DNA of 64,000 nt from Piscicola geometra (taxonomy: Eukaryota; Annelida; Clitellata; Hirudinida; Piscicolidae). The stretch lies in contig OX030957.1 in the NCBI GenBank assembly GCA_943735955.1, positions 3,874,801-3,938,800 of the forward strand. The letters run 5' to 3'. Each line of letters starts with the position of its first letter. The first letter of the stretch is position 1. The position numbers and the translations under genes are program-made. Below, one piece after another: positions 17,212 through 30,000 of the stretch. A model generated the notes under the pieces. The model was given only the letters and a program-made list of their open reading frames with translations, was not told the DNA's origin and did no database searches.

Positions 17212-20200
17212 TCAATACCAATCACCCTCATCATCATCTGAATCGCTTTGTTCAACGGGTTCCTTTTGCTGAAATTGCTGTTGAAATCTTTGCTGAAGAA
17301 ATGGGTTTGGTAATAGGTCAACCTGTTTGAAACTTCTGGGTAGACTGTTGGTGTGGTGTGATGGTCTTTGAAATTGAGTGTGACGCGAAAGAAGGTGTTC
17401 AGGAGTTTGATGAGGAAATGCTAGTCTTCTAGGGTTATGTATCATTGATCGAATAATTGGTTTGCTGGGATCTGTCAGATATCTATGAGGCTGGCGCATT
17501 CTCAAAATAGGACGTGGAAAGAATGGTGGTAGAGGTCGGCGTATGGTCATTTCTCCTCTTTGAAATTCGTTTCGAGGAATAATTCGAGGTTCTAGAATCG
17601 GGAGTTGAGATCGAGGCGAAGAAACTCGATGCATTGAAATAACTTGGCGTTGAAACGGTGAGTGGAGTCTTTGGGATTGGTAGTTAAATGCATTATCTTG
17701 AGGAAATCTCACTGGAAATTCTGGGAAAAAAAATTTGTGAGCTTTATTTTCGTTTAGGTTGACTGATTGATTTTTAATTAATACTGGACTTGAGTAACAT
17801 GGAGACGGGCTGTGGAACTGAACTTTTTCAACTTCTCTGTTTTGAGAAACTTCACTGGAACTGATATCATTTTTGTCTTCTTGGATATCGCTAGGTGAAG
17901 TCAGTACATGGGGCATGTTGTTGAATGGCTGGCCCATCGAAAAAGTCTGGCTACTTAAATTAAGATTTTTTGGTTTTTGCGGCAAAAGTGGAAACTTTGT
18001 ACTTTTAGAGTTTGCTGTAAAATTTGGAAACGGTGGAAGGTTGCAAAATGAAATTGTGGGACTGGGGGTTCTAGAACGTTCGGTAAGGTCGAAATAACCA
18101 CATTGTTCTGATGTTTTGGGGATTTCATCAAGTCTAAAACTTTTCGCATCGGGCAAGTCAACCGACTTGGCCGACAGAATTTGAGATTGTTTTTTATTTG
18201 GTTTTTCTGAATCAGATAATTTTTCATCTTCTCTTTGCACTTCTATTTCTTCTTTATCTTCAAAATGAAAATTAAAATTTAATATAAAACAATTTTTATG
18301 ATTGAAAAAATCAAATTATGAAAACCTTTGGAGCCTCCAGAAATCAATGTATTCTCCAAGCTACTTTGTTTCAAAAACGTCAACTTTTTGACGACATTCT
18401 CTTCTTTGAATGTTTTTGAAGGTGCGACATTAGTGTTAGATGAAGAAAGTATATTAATACTGGGAGACGTATTGAGCAAGGTTGATTGAGGGGAATCATT
18501 CTTTTGCCTTGAAATAAAACTTTGGCTTTGTAATCTGGGAAGAAAACTGTCAGATGGTACTTTAATTGGTGAAATTATGAAAGAAGAAGAATGACCGTTT
18601 TTGTTGTAAAATGGAGCCGTGTCTTTTGACTTTGGTGTTTCGATGAGATGTTCTTGCTGCTGGGTGTCTTGTGTAATAAGGTTGTTGAAAACAGTGCTGA
18701 AAGACTTGTTAATGGAAGATATTATGGTTCCAATCGATTTAGTAAAGCCTCCAGGCGCAAGTCTGTTTGTGACTCGTAGTGTTTCAATGTCATCTCTTTC
18801 TTTGGCACTTCTATCGTGGCAACTAGAAGTTTCTGATTCGTTGATGTTTTTAACGTTGTTTAAACTATTCTGAGAATGTCTAGAGCTTAATTTTGGCTTT
18901 GAGTCGTTTTTAAAATTTTTATGCATTTCAAAGCTGTTTTTCTTGCTTGCTTTTTCTAGAGACGATAAGCTTAAACTTGTTTCTCTGTGTTTCATGTCTT
19001 TTTTTGACTAAAAAAATAATTTTAATTTTAATTTGTATAGATAATTTGAAAAGATGTTTCTTACGTAAAATCCAATACCATTAATAATTTAAAAACTTAC
19101 AAATTTAATAGTCTAAAATAATAGTTAAAACTGATGAGAAAAAGACGATTCAAATAATCTAGATTTCTTAATATATTTAAGTTAAAATAATATTGAACTT
19201 GAATAACTTTTGTGTTATCTTTATGAATAAGTTCCATTGCTGAAGCAAGCAGTGGTGAGTTTTCAGTCGAGGTGTTTTTGGCGGATATTGCTGGAATAGT
19301 ACTGTGGTTGGCAAATAGGTGGCTAGCTCAAAATTAACAATTTAATATTTTTTAATGATTCGTATTTAATTTTTTTCTCTGTATTTTGATAAATTGAAAT
19401 GTTATTCATTTGTTCAAATGACTTATCCAGTGAATAAACAAAGAGTTCTCAAACAACCTTTGATGGGGAGGGTGAACGGGGTACCTAATGACGAAAACAG
19501 GTCGGCTCTCGTTACCTCTGGGATATGAGCTGTGAGGATGTTGGCTTTCGTTTATATGACTGGCTAAGTCAAATATCTCTTTTGACTGTATGTTGTCTTG
19601 AGCTGTATTCATGGCACAAGTTCCTATCAACTTCTTGAAGAGAGTCGGTTTCTATTAAAGAATGTTAACATTTTCAATAAAAACTATTTTAAAATAGGCA
19701 ATTAACCACGATAATAAAATTATTTTTTAAACTTTTTTTTTATTTGCTTTTGTTAATATAAAATCACTTGATAATTTTTAATATGAAATAATTTTTCATA
19801 TTAGAATGCTTAGTCATGGAAACAAATATTTTAAAATCTGTTAACCATTTTGATTGTTTTGTTGGCTTTGTAGGCTCTCCAGTTTTCGGCAATTAAAAGA
19901 CCAGCGTATATTTTCCCCACCGTCAACTTTTCAAACGTCAGCTCTTAAAGAATTATAAACAACAACAAAATAGTGAAAATGTTTTTTTAAAACTGGTAAA
20001 AATGATTTAGGTAAAACAATATTTTAGATGAAAAGACTAGACATAAGCCAACCCATAAAACAAAAATGAATCACAAAAAACCATAACAAACACGGTAAAA
20101 AAATACTATAAACCATTTTTTTAAACCACATAAACTATGCAAGAAATGTACCAGAAAAGTTGCGACATTATAATTATAATAGTCACTAAACATAGTTACT

Positions 20201-21088
20201 CAAAATGAAAAAATCACTCTTACAACAAAATTAACTATCTACCTTCATTTGGGGGAACCATCAGAAGGTGCATCTTCTTCGATTGGATTGGCCACAATGA
20301 TTTGACCGTTTCTCTAAGAGCTTCGTCCTGTTTGTTCATCTGTGTCGCTGGTGAAGTTTCCATATAATTCGATAACCACGATATGGGTAAAAATAAAAAG
20401 AATGCTTTACCTATGTTTCTTTGAATTTTTTATGAATCAGTATTTTTGTTCAATCATTATTAATATTATATAATTATCTAATCATAGTATATTTTAAAAA
20501 ACTATTTTGCTAATTTCAAGATTGTTGAGCTAATAATTTATACTTTAAAAAAACAGTTTGAAACCTGGTCCCATTCGGATCGACAACGACTCCCTGATAA
20601 GAGCAAACAAGGTCGTTGTGAAGTGAACAGTTCCATCATTTGCCACTGGCATGTTCATCCGAATCAGTTTCTGTTCACAATGATCGTGGTTGTGTAAGAT
20701 TATTTTAATAACTTTTAAAAAATATAATAGTATTTATTAAGCAATTCTTCATAATAAGTGATAATTTATTATTCAAAATAAGAAAAACATGTTTAAATTT
20801 GTTTTGATAAAAAATAAATACTTTTATGAAACAAATAGTTTGTCCTCATCCACACTAAATTGAATGTTGACTCGTTTTTAAAACGGTTTACATTTCTGAT
20901 TAAAAACTTCGTAAAATGACACCAACTAACACGCATTCCATATATTTAACTTATTTCAATACAAAAATATTTTTTAATAAAAAAAATCAACCCTATAAGC
21001 CAAGCGGTATGGACACTTTTTACCGAAGCCCACCGGAGGTTCCATATTTCTCAACATATCGTACATGTCAGTGTACAATATACGTCCC
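17212..21088 (-). CDS. Cav2 C-terminal tail: EF/pre-IQ, IQ region, disordered tail ending DWY
   Basis: 20992-21088, 20565-20670 and 20243-20347 continue the EF-hand and pre-IQ region ([36 protein letters not shown]). 19846-19943 carries the IQ region [20 protein letters not shown], recognisable but altered from the usual IMEYYRQSK. 19516-19651 and 19208-19290 lead into two long exons, 18326-19007 and 17212-18257, which encode about 577 residues rich in S, P, N, Q and R with no domain. Near the end there are PxxP stretches ([11 protein letters not shown]), a glutamine run, then an acidic terminus ending DEGDWY. Terminal acid-x-W-C in Cav2 binds the RIM PDZ domain; here the final residue is tyrosine. 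Confidence 0.9.
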
Positions 21089-24000
21089 CTGTCGAGTAAT
21101 TCATTTAGTTCAATGAATATGAAGATTGAACATAAGTCTAAAAAAAGTCGTTAAAAATAATTTTGTTACCAAAGTATAAAAATAAAATTATATTTTTTTC
21201 TTTAAATGATATTATTGAGTTTTATTTTATTACAGATACATAATAAAAATAATTATTGAAAAACATAAAAATAATAATACTATTGAACTACTTTCATTAA
21301 CTCAATTATATTTTTTATGGATCTTTATTATGAAGTGCTTATAAAAAATTTTTTTTTCATAAAGTATCGAGATTGAAAAAAATCTAAGAAGCAATAAAGC
21401 CAATCGTTTGATTGATTTCCAAATATTTAAAATTTTGATCTTACACGGCGGAAGGGTCGTAGTTAGCCCACACGCGGATGAATTCATCAAGGTGGTGTGG
21501 TCCCAATATGGACGAGTCTCTAGTAAGGTAGTCAAAGTTATCCATGATTACAGCCACAAACAGGTTCAACATCTGTTTCGTGTGATTTTGTGTTTTTTTA
21601 TGAATCAAACGCTCAGAATTTATCCCATGAAAATGTTACAATGATGACTTACAAGAAAAGAGCAGAGAAAGATGAAAGAGACAAAGTATGGAATAGCAAT
21701 GTCCAGACCACACGTTTTTTCTCTGAACGAGGACCTGAGGTCACACTGCTTGCCTGACATACACGATAGCATTATCTGCTGCCAACTCTCTCCTGTGGCA
21801 CATCTGTAATGCCGTTGCAGGTTGTTTTGTTTTTTTTTGAAATATTTATAGCGTTTTTTGAAAAAAATTGGAAAAAAAATTGAAGCCGTTTTCTTTTTTT
21901 ATTAAGAAGTATATCTCGTCACTTCCTGTGCTAATAGCTCATTGCTTTTCAATCTTATTGACTTTCAGAAGGATGAAATATGTGTCAAAGGAAAGTAATA
22001 AACCTGAAGAGAAGCAGCACCGCTTCGAGAAAGGACCTGAAGTTGTTGTGTCGGTTGATTTCTGTGTTTGCCGCCAGTTGAATGTTGCCGAAAATCTTTT
22101 TAAGCAAGAAAATTTTAGACTTTTAATTTTAAAAGTCAATTTGCTTGTAAAAATATCAATATTATTTTTAATTGAGGATGCTTAGTGGCCAAATAATCAA
22201 AGAGCGATGTTAGTTACCTGCATTCCAATAATGGCGTAAATGAAGAAGAGCATGGCGATAAGAAGAATAACGTAAGGTAGGGCCTGCCATTTAAAAAAAC
22301 ACATAAAATTTATGCCTAAATCCTTTTAGAATATTCTATTGAATATTCATTAAGTTTATAATAAGATGCATCCTTCTATTTTAAAATCAGCAATAAAAAG
22401 TGGGTTCATGTTGATTTATTAATTTGAACATTCTCACCTTGAAAGACTGCACAAAAGTCCACAAAAGAATTCGAATTGTGTATCCCTGTCTCAGCAGCTT
22501 TATTAGACGAGCTGCTCTGAAGAGCCGGAGAAAGCCAAAGTTTATGATTCCTGAAGAGTTCTTTTAAAGAAATTTTCATGTTTTTATTAATTAACTTTGT
22601 GTTTAAAAATATATTCAAAAAAGTCAATCAGTTTTAGAGTCTCGAAGCCAGAATCAAAATTTAAAAACACCAAAAAAAATTTAATGAAAAACAAAAAAGT
22701 AAAAAAGGCACAAACATCAATGGCCCTGATTTTCTGATGCATTTCTGTGATGAAAACGTCAATAATGCTGCCTATGATCGTCACCAAGTCAAAAACGTTC
22801 CAAGAGTCCTTCAGGTAGTTCTGTAGATTGGTTTTCGCAAATAAGAAATATTTTTGTCTTTAAAAAAATAAAATTCATATTCTATTTTTAAATTAAAATT
22901 TTATTATTTTCTTTCTATGCTTAATAAATAAATAAATAAATTTCTAAGTAAATTAAGTTTTTTTATTTGAAAGATTATTTTTTACAACTTTTGTTATGAT
23001 ATTTGTACTAATAATACTCAAGAAAAATATTCATTTAATTAATTTATTTTAGTTAAGCTAAAAAAATCATTTTCTTGAAACTAAGTTTTCAGATAAGAAG
23101 AAAAAATAGATTTTTTTGTACATTTAAAAAGAAAAAAAGCTTTCAACCTTTTTTTAATGACATCAAAAAACGTTTCAAACCTTGATTCCAAAAGCAATAA
23201 TCTTGAGAATAATTTCAACAGTGAAGATGGAAGTGAAAGCCATGTTGAGGTTGGATAGAGTTGACGTATATAATAAGTGCGAGGCATCTTTGTGTCGAGG
23301 GACGAACTGAAAGAAGGTTGATTTTTAAAAATCTTTTATTCAAATCATATTCTAGGTTTTTCAAAATAAATAGCATGATTATATATATGTTCACCTTCAT
23401 CATGAGAAGGATCGTGTTGCAAGCGATCATAACCATTATGACGTACTCGAAAGAGGTTGAAACCACAACCTTTCGAGCAAATTCAAAGTTATTATTCGAA
23501 GTTTATAAGCCATTTAAATGGATTTTTGTTTTATTAGTATTTTTCAAATCTTTCTTTAAAATATATAACAAACTCATTTATTAACATCGCTATAAATGAA
23601 TTTTTTTGTCTAACGTTAATTATGAAAATTTAAGTCTAGAAAAATAAAAATTTAATTATATAAGACTAACTTTCCATATACGATATTTGTAAGAGTTTTT
23701 GTCCTTTGGCATGTAGCGACTTGTGGGTCTAGCATTAATGGCGAAGTCCATGCATTGTTTCTTTGGGTGGGTATTGAGTGAGGTCTTGAAATATTTCAAT
23801 ATAAATCAAGTTAAACTTTTTAATATTTTAAATATTTTTTCAAAAACCTAGTTTTAGGATTCTCAAGCGTTATAGTTGAAGTTTAATTAAAAAATTCTTA
23901 CTTGGTTTTTGTCGAGTTCTTGATCAATTAGTTCGTTTTCTCCTTGCTCTTGGAAAGTGATGATTATAAGAGCAACAAAAATGTTGATGAAGAAAAAAGG

Positions 24001-27000
24001 AAAAACGATGAAGTAGACGATGTAGAAGATCGCCATTTCCATGCGGTATCCCGGCTGTGGTCCAACATTTTCCTCGGTTGCTTCAATCGAATTCTTTAAA
24101 ACCCTGTTTTATGAAAAAAAGAATGTGACTAAAAATTAAATAGTTCTCAAAAAATATTTGTTTCAAAAATAATTGAATAAGTTGAGATGTATAATAGAGT
24201 TAAAATAAAATGAAATAATATTAAAAAAATATGTATTAAAAAAATTTTTAGCTTTTAAAAATTGATCGATTAAAGGTTTTATAAGATTGATGCTTTGAAA
24301 AACACTTAATTAAACTAACGCAGGCCATCCTTCTCCAGTCTGCACTGCAAAAAGAGTCAGCATAGCTTCAGCAACGTTGTCGTAGTGAAATTCTCTGCGG
24401 TCCCATTTCCTTTCTTCCACCTTAGGCACGTACTTGTTGTTCATGATGTCGTATTTGAAGTATTTTCCCCTTGGATGATTATAAAGTTGTTGACTATTTT
24501 TAAAAGCTAAATGAAGTATTAAAAAATATTTCTATATTTTCATCTAATTTAATTTCATTAAAAAAATTTAAAGTATCATTCTTGGAATATCTTTTTAGAC
24601 TTTTATAAAAACAAATTAAACACCTGCATTCTTGTTCCGTGATTTTTGAGTCATCGTTGCAATAAAAAAACCTTCCTTTGAAAAGTTGTACGGCAATCAC
24701 GCCAAAAATGAATTGGAAGAGAAGATAGACGATCATGATGTTCACCACGTTCTTTAGAGAGTTCACAACGCAGTCAAACACAGCCTTGGAAAGAGATAAA
24801 TTGTTTTATAATTTTATAATTGAAATTAATTTTTTTATTTTAAATTTAAAAAGCAACATAAAGATTAATTTTCAATTGTGATGTTTTGAATTAAAAAGTC
24901 TGAAAAATACAAGATGAAAGTCTTAAGAGCATGAGTCGCATTAGCCTCACTTTCAGCTTAGGCACTCTGTTAATAGTCTTAAGTGGTCTCAGCACTCTGA
25001 GGACCCTGAGAGACTTTATCGTGTTGAGGTTCTTGCCGGCACTAGGACTGTCTCGACTTCTGCAGAAGTTAATGTTATCAAATGCAATTGAAGTTTGAAT
25101 TCTAAAATTGTTCCAGTATTTTCATTATTAAAATATTTGACCAAATTGTTTAAAAAAATTAAATTATATATTCAATAATTTTTTGATTCTCAATTTCTAA
25201 AATATTTCTTTGAATTTTTAAAAAGGAAAAAATATTATATAAAAATTTACGTGAAAGAAAAGGCTACAAGAGCACAAATGACAACGGTCGCATCCAGAAG
25301 ATTCCACAAGTCTCTGAAGTATGAGCCCGGATGAAACACCACACCCAGGTTTATTATCTAATCAAATTGTTTTGAGAAATTGCATTATACATTCAATAAT
25401 TTTTCAATCGTTAATTTTTTTATAAAATTGGAATACCTATTAAAGAATCAATACAATGAATACTTCTTCTTTGGGCGCTATCTATAAATAATTGCCGCAA
25501 ACTCACAATTACCTTCAAGATCATCTCTACAGTGAAAACGCCAGTGAAGACATAATCAAACATGTTCAAGATTCGGTTCCTTTCTGAAGTTTCAAGAACT
25601 GGGTCTTCAGCAGCTAAAGCAATGCTGCTTGCGCAAATGACGATCATGATGAAAAGGTCAAAGTACCTCAAGTTCACCACAAAGTGACAAAACCTACGGA
25701 TCCTTCATTAAATACATAATAAGATAGTTAGAATAATACTCTTTTTAAATGGATCACGGTATGAAACGATTAAAACAAAAAAAAACTTAGAAAATTGTAA
25801 CAACTTACGGGTTGGTTGATCTAAACATGAACATGGAACTGTAAGGAAGCATTGGCTTGGGACATCCGTCGTAGCGATCTTTAAGCGGTTTTCAATGCGT
25901 TACCAATGAAATTTAAATTATTGATACGTTTCTTGAAATTTATTAAACATATTTACAATAAAAAACACATCTTAAACCCACCTAGCTCGTTTTTTTCCTC
26001 ATCACCATTTTCTTGTTCTTCTCTCTCTATCATAGACATTCTAAAAGATATTTAATACGTAGAAAAAGTGTTATTTGTTTGTTCATAAAATATTCTGCAC
26101 TCACACGTTAAAAACTCCGTTCTTGTTTTCACCGTGTGGCCTGCACAAGTCCAAGAGAGCTGGATCGAGGGTACCTGGGACAGCTGCCATACCCCCTTCT
26201 CTTATTAGCTCTTCCTGACGTTTCTGTTGTGAAGAAAATTAGATGAAAAGAATGAAATAAAACTTTATTTTTTTCCAGATTGTTTTACTAGAGATGAATT
26301 TAATGGAAACTTGCTTACACAAATGGGTTTTCATATTTTAAATGTTATTAACTTGTCACAACTTTATTTCTGACTTGATCTTTATTTTTAGCATGTCTTT
26401 TAATGATCAGCGTTGAAGTGAGTTAAAAACTTAACCAAATTGTAAAAGCACATATTCAAACCAACTTGTTCTTCTTTCATTTCTTGTTCTTCTTCGGCTG
26501 CAGTCAATTCTTGAGCATTGGCTAGATTGTCGACAGCAATAGCTAAAAACACGTTCAGTAGAGTGTCTGGAGAGAGATTAGAAAAAACATGAAAAAATAA
26601 TTGCTCTACAGTTTATAATAGTAAATTCTGCTTTTCAGAAAATAAAATGTCCTATATTAAGTTGCTACAAAATAGCATTGAATTAAGCAAAAGTTTTTTC
26701 GGGTTTTAGAAAGTGCAATTTATTTTTTAGGCTGATATGGCTATACACAAAAATCTAAATATTTTAACACAACTCTTTCAGTGCATTACAATGAGCATGT
26801 ACAACTCTCATATGCAAGAAATACAAAAAAACTCACAATTTCCAAAGAGCACAAGAACGATGAAGTATATCGAGTAGAACATGCCGTAGTTGTTGACTCC
26901 GCCTTGTGAAATGATGGCGTGGTACATGACTTCATTCCAATCTTCCCCTGTGAGTATCTTGAATATGTGTTTATGAAGGGAAAATGAAAAAATATTAATT

Positions 27001-30000
27001 TAAAGAATTATTTATAAATTTGGCAAAAAAATATTTCAAGAAAGCAATAGAGTGTTTACTAGCTACTTGGAAACACGAGGTATCATTAAAAAGTAGAAAG
27101 AGTTATTAGTTTTTTACTAATGACAAAATCTTTGCAAAGATGGTTATAGCAGATTTGTGAGTTGTAAGCTTGCAAATTGTTTTGGAGTTTGAAAAATAAA
27201 AAAAGATTCTAAAAGTTGTTTTGAATCATTGCCACTTTAATCTAATCTATTTGTACTCTTCGATTTAGGAATCTCTTACTTGAAAATCGTTTAGAAATAA
27301 TAGGAATGGATTTTATATTTACAATGCCAGAAAGCATTAGTGAATTGATAAGGCTTATTTGCGTTTTTTTGCGTAAATGGTCGCATTGATTGGAAGATTG
27401 TTAAGCACTCAACCTATTATACACCAACTATAAAACCATGTGACTTATAGTAAAAGACTTATTTAAGTTCATGCATTTTTCATATTTATTTTTTTATTTA
27501 AAATCAAAACATATTCTTTATCAATATTTGTATTATTTCTAATTATATCAATTTATCAAAAAAAGCAATTATTTTTAGATTAGGAGATAAAATATTAAAA
27601 CATATATCTTGAGAACTTGAAGAGCTGAATCTATAAAACAGATGAATCCTATAAAATTAATTTCATATGCATCAAGAAAGTTCATTTTAAAATTAATACT
27701 TTTTTTTCATAAACGAAATAAGTAATAATTATACAAGCATATGAAAATTGTAGATAAACTAAGTTTTTATAGATGTTAAAGACGCGTGTTTTATAAAGTG
27801 GTGCTTTGGAAATCTCTGATTAGTGGTCCACAAATGATTTGGCAATAAAACATATGTAGACTTTTTTACAATACTTATAAGTGAGTCTTCAGGCAGTTTA
27901 GTATCAAAGATCCACCTTAATGATGACATTTTTGCAAAACGAACTGACGAAATGGCTGTTGACATCGTTTTAACGGACTTTAAGCCTCGCATTGATTTGC
28001 TTATTAACTATTCAAACAAGCTCTTAGTCTATTAAATTTTGATTATTTCTAAATCATTTTTGACATTTATTCATTTATGGGTCATAGTGTAAGTGGTCCG
28101 CAAAATATAAAATGTGACTGCTTGTCTCTGACTTCAAAAAGTTCAAAAACCACTGGTTTAAGAAGCATTGAATTTTATTTAACATAGCGTATATTATGTA
28201 AATTACTCTTTTTTTCCGTATAAAAAATTTATATTTAATATGAGACTTATATAATTTCTTTAAGGCTTAATAATATGATTTCATGAAGTATGACAACTTT
28301 TTTTTAGTAACTTGTTCTTTAATCTTTGTATTTTTGATGAACATTTTTGTTTCGACGCGCTACTACAATGATTCATGAACTTTAAAATGCCATGGACCCC
28401 CAAAAATATTGTTATAATTTTGCGACCCACTGCCCGGAGCTTCGCGAATCACGAATTTGAGAAACACTGTTTTAGACAACGTAATACCTGAAATACGGTC
28501 AAGAGGGCAACAGTGAATGTGTCGAAATGACTTGTGGGTCTTCCAGTCGGAAAATTCCATCTGAGAGAAGAAGTAAGTTGAAATGAGATGAACACATAAA
28601 CATGTATCTATTTGAAGGAATAAACTTTGGACTGAAACTTTCATAATTGTAATAAATGATTCTTAAGATTTCAAGTGGACATCTGACGTTAATAAATTAT
28701 GAAGCTAATTTATGTCTAATTATTTTTATACTTTTATCAATTTTGTTCAAGTTTTCACTAATTTTCCTCTAAATATTGATTTTTTTTTCGCCAAAAAATT
28801 TAAACAATCAACTTCTTTATCTCTTCATTAGTTCAATTTAGGGAGATGAACCACCGCAGGTCTTTTGATCTCTATAGTCATTTTTTGAATGTTTTCGAAT
28901 ATTTATTTAGTAGTTTTATAAACGTAGACAGCCGTAAAAACTATAACTTAATTATTTATATATGTGTAATAATTTATATAGTCTTGGATTTATAAACTTC
29001 TTATATTCCCAAATATCTAGAGCAGTTTTTTTAAAAGTGTAACTATAAAATATTATAAGAGACGCGTAATAATTTTTTTTGGTTATAATGTGGGTTCGTG
29101 CGTTTGTTTGATTCGCAAACACTCGCAAGAAATATATGCATTATTCAACACTTTGTGACAGAATAAGTAAACATAACTGTATTTATAGTATATAGGTTAT
29201 TTTTAAACAATTTATAAAACAAACAAACTGATACATAAAAAGAGAATATGTCAAATAGCTGACTCTCCTCCGAAGAGTTGCATTCCAAGAAGAGCGAAGA
29301 TGAGGATGAAGAGGAAGAGGAGGAAGAGCAAAGAAACTATACTTCTCATACTGCTGAGCAAGGAAATGACGAGGTTTCGTAAGGATGCCCAGTACCTGAA
29401 AAGTTAGTTTGTGAAGATTGATGAGAAATTGAAAAGGGATGAAAGGGTGAAAATGGTTTTGGAAGTGGTTCCACAAGATTTGGTGGGAACTGATCTTTCA
29501 ATTAACATTGTAAAAAATATAGAACTCAATTATATTTAAGCCAAAGTTTTTTTTAATCAATTATAGAGAATCACCTAGTGACTTTGAATATTCGCAAAAG
29601 TCTCATGGCTCTGAGAATACTGATGCCGATTGAGCTGTTAGGATAATGGATGGCCAGAATCACCTCGAACAAACTGCCTCCTATGACCTGGATAATAATA
29701 ATAAAATTTGAAGTAGTTTCAATTTTACAAAAATTAGTAATACTATTTTAAAGTATTATTGTAACCATATTTAACATTTTATATTTTATTTTCAACTATT
29801 TCAACGAGTACATATGACATATTCTTTTCAACTCACAACACAGTCGAAAATGTTGAAAGAGGATTGGAAATACAAGTGCACTCCTAAACCATACATTTTG
29901 AAAAGCATCTCAAACATGAAGAGACCTAAGAAAACGTACTCTGAATACCCTGTCGTGTGATTGTACAAACAATTATTGATTCATAGTAAATTTACTAAAT

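Noticed and set aside
28363..28644. 93-codon minus frame
   Set aside because: It reads the Cav2 exon 28488-28560 in the wrong phase; the correct phase gives [19 protein letters not shown].
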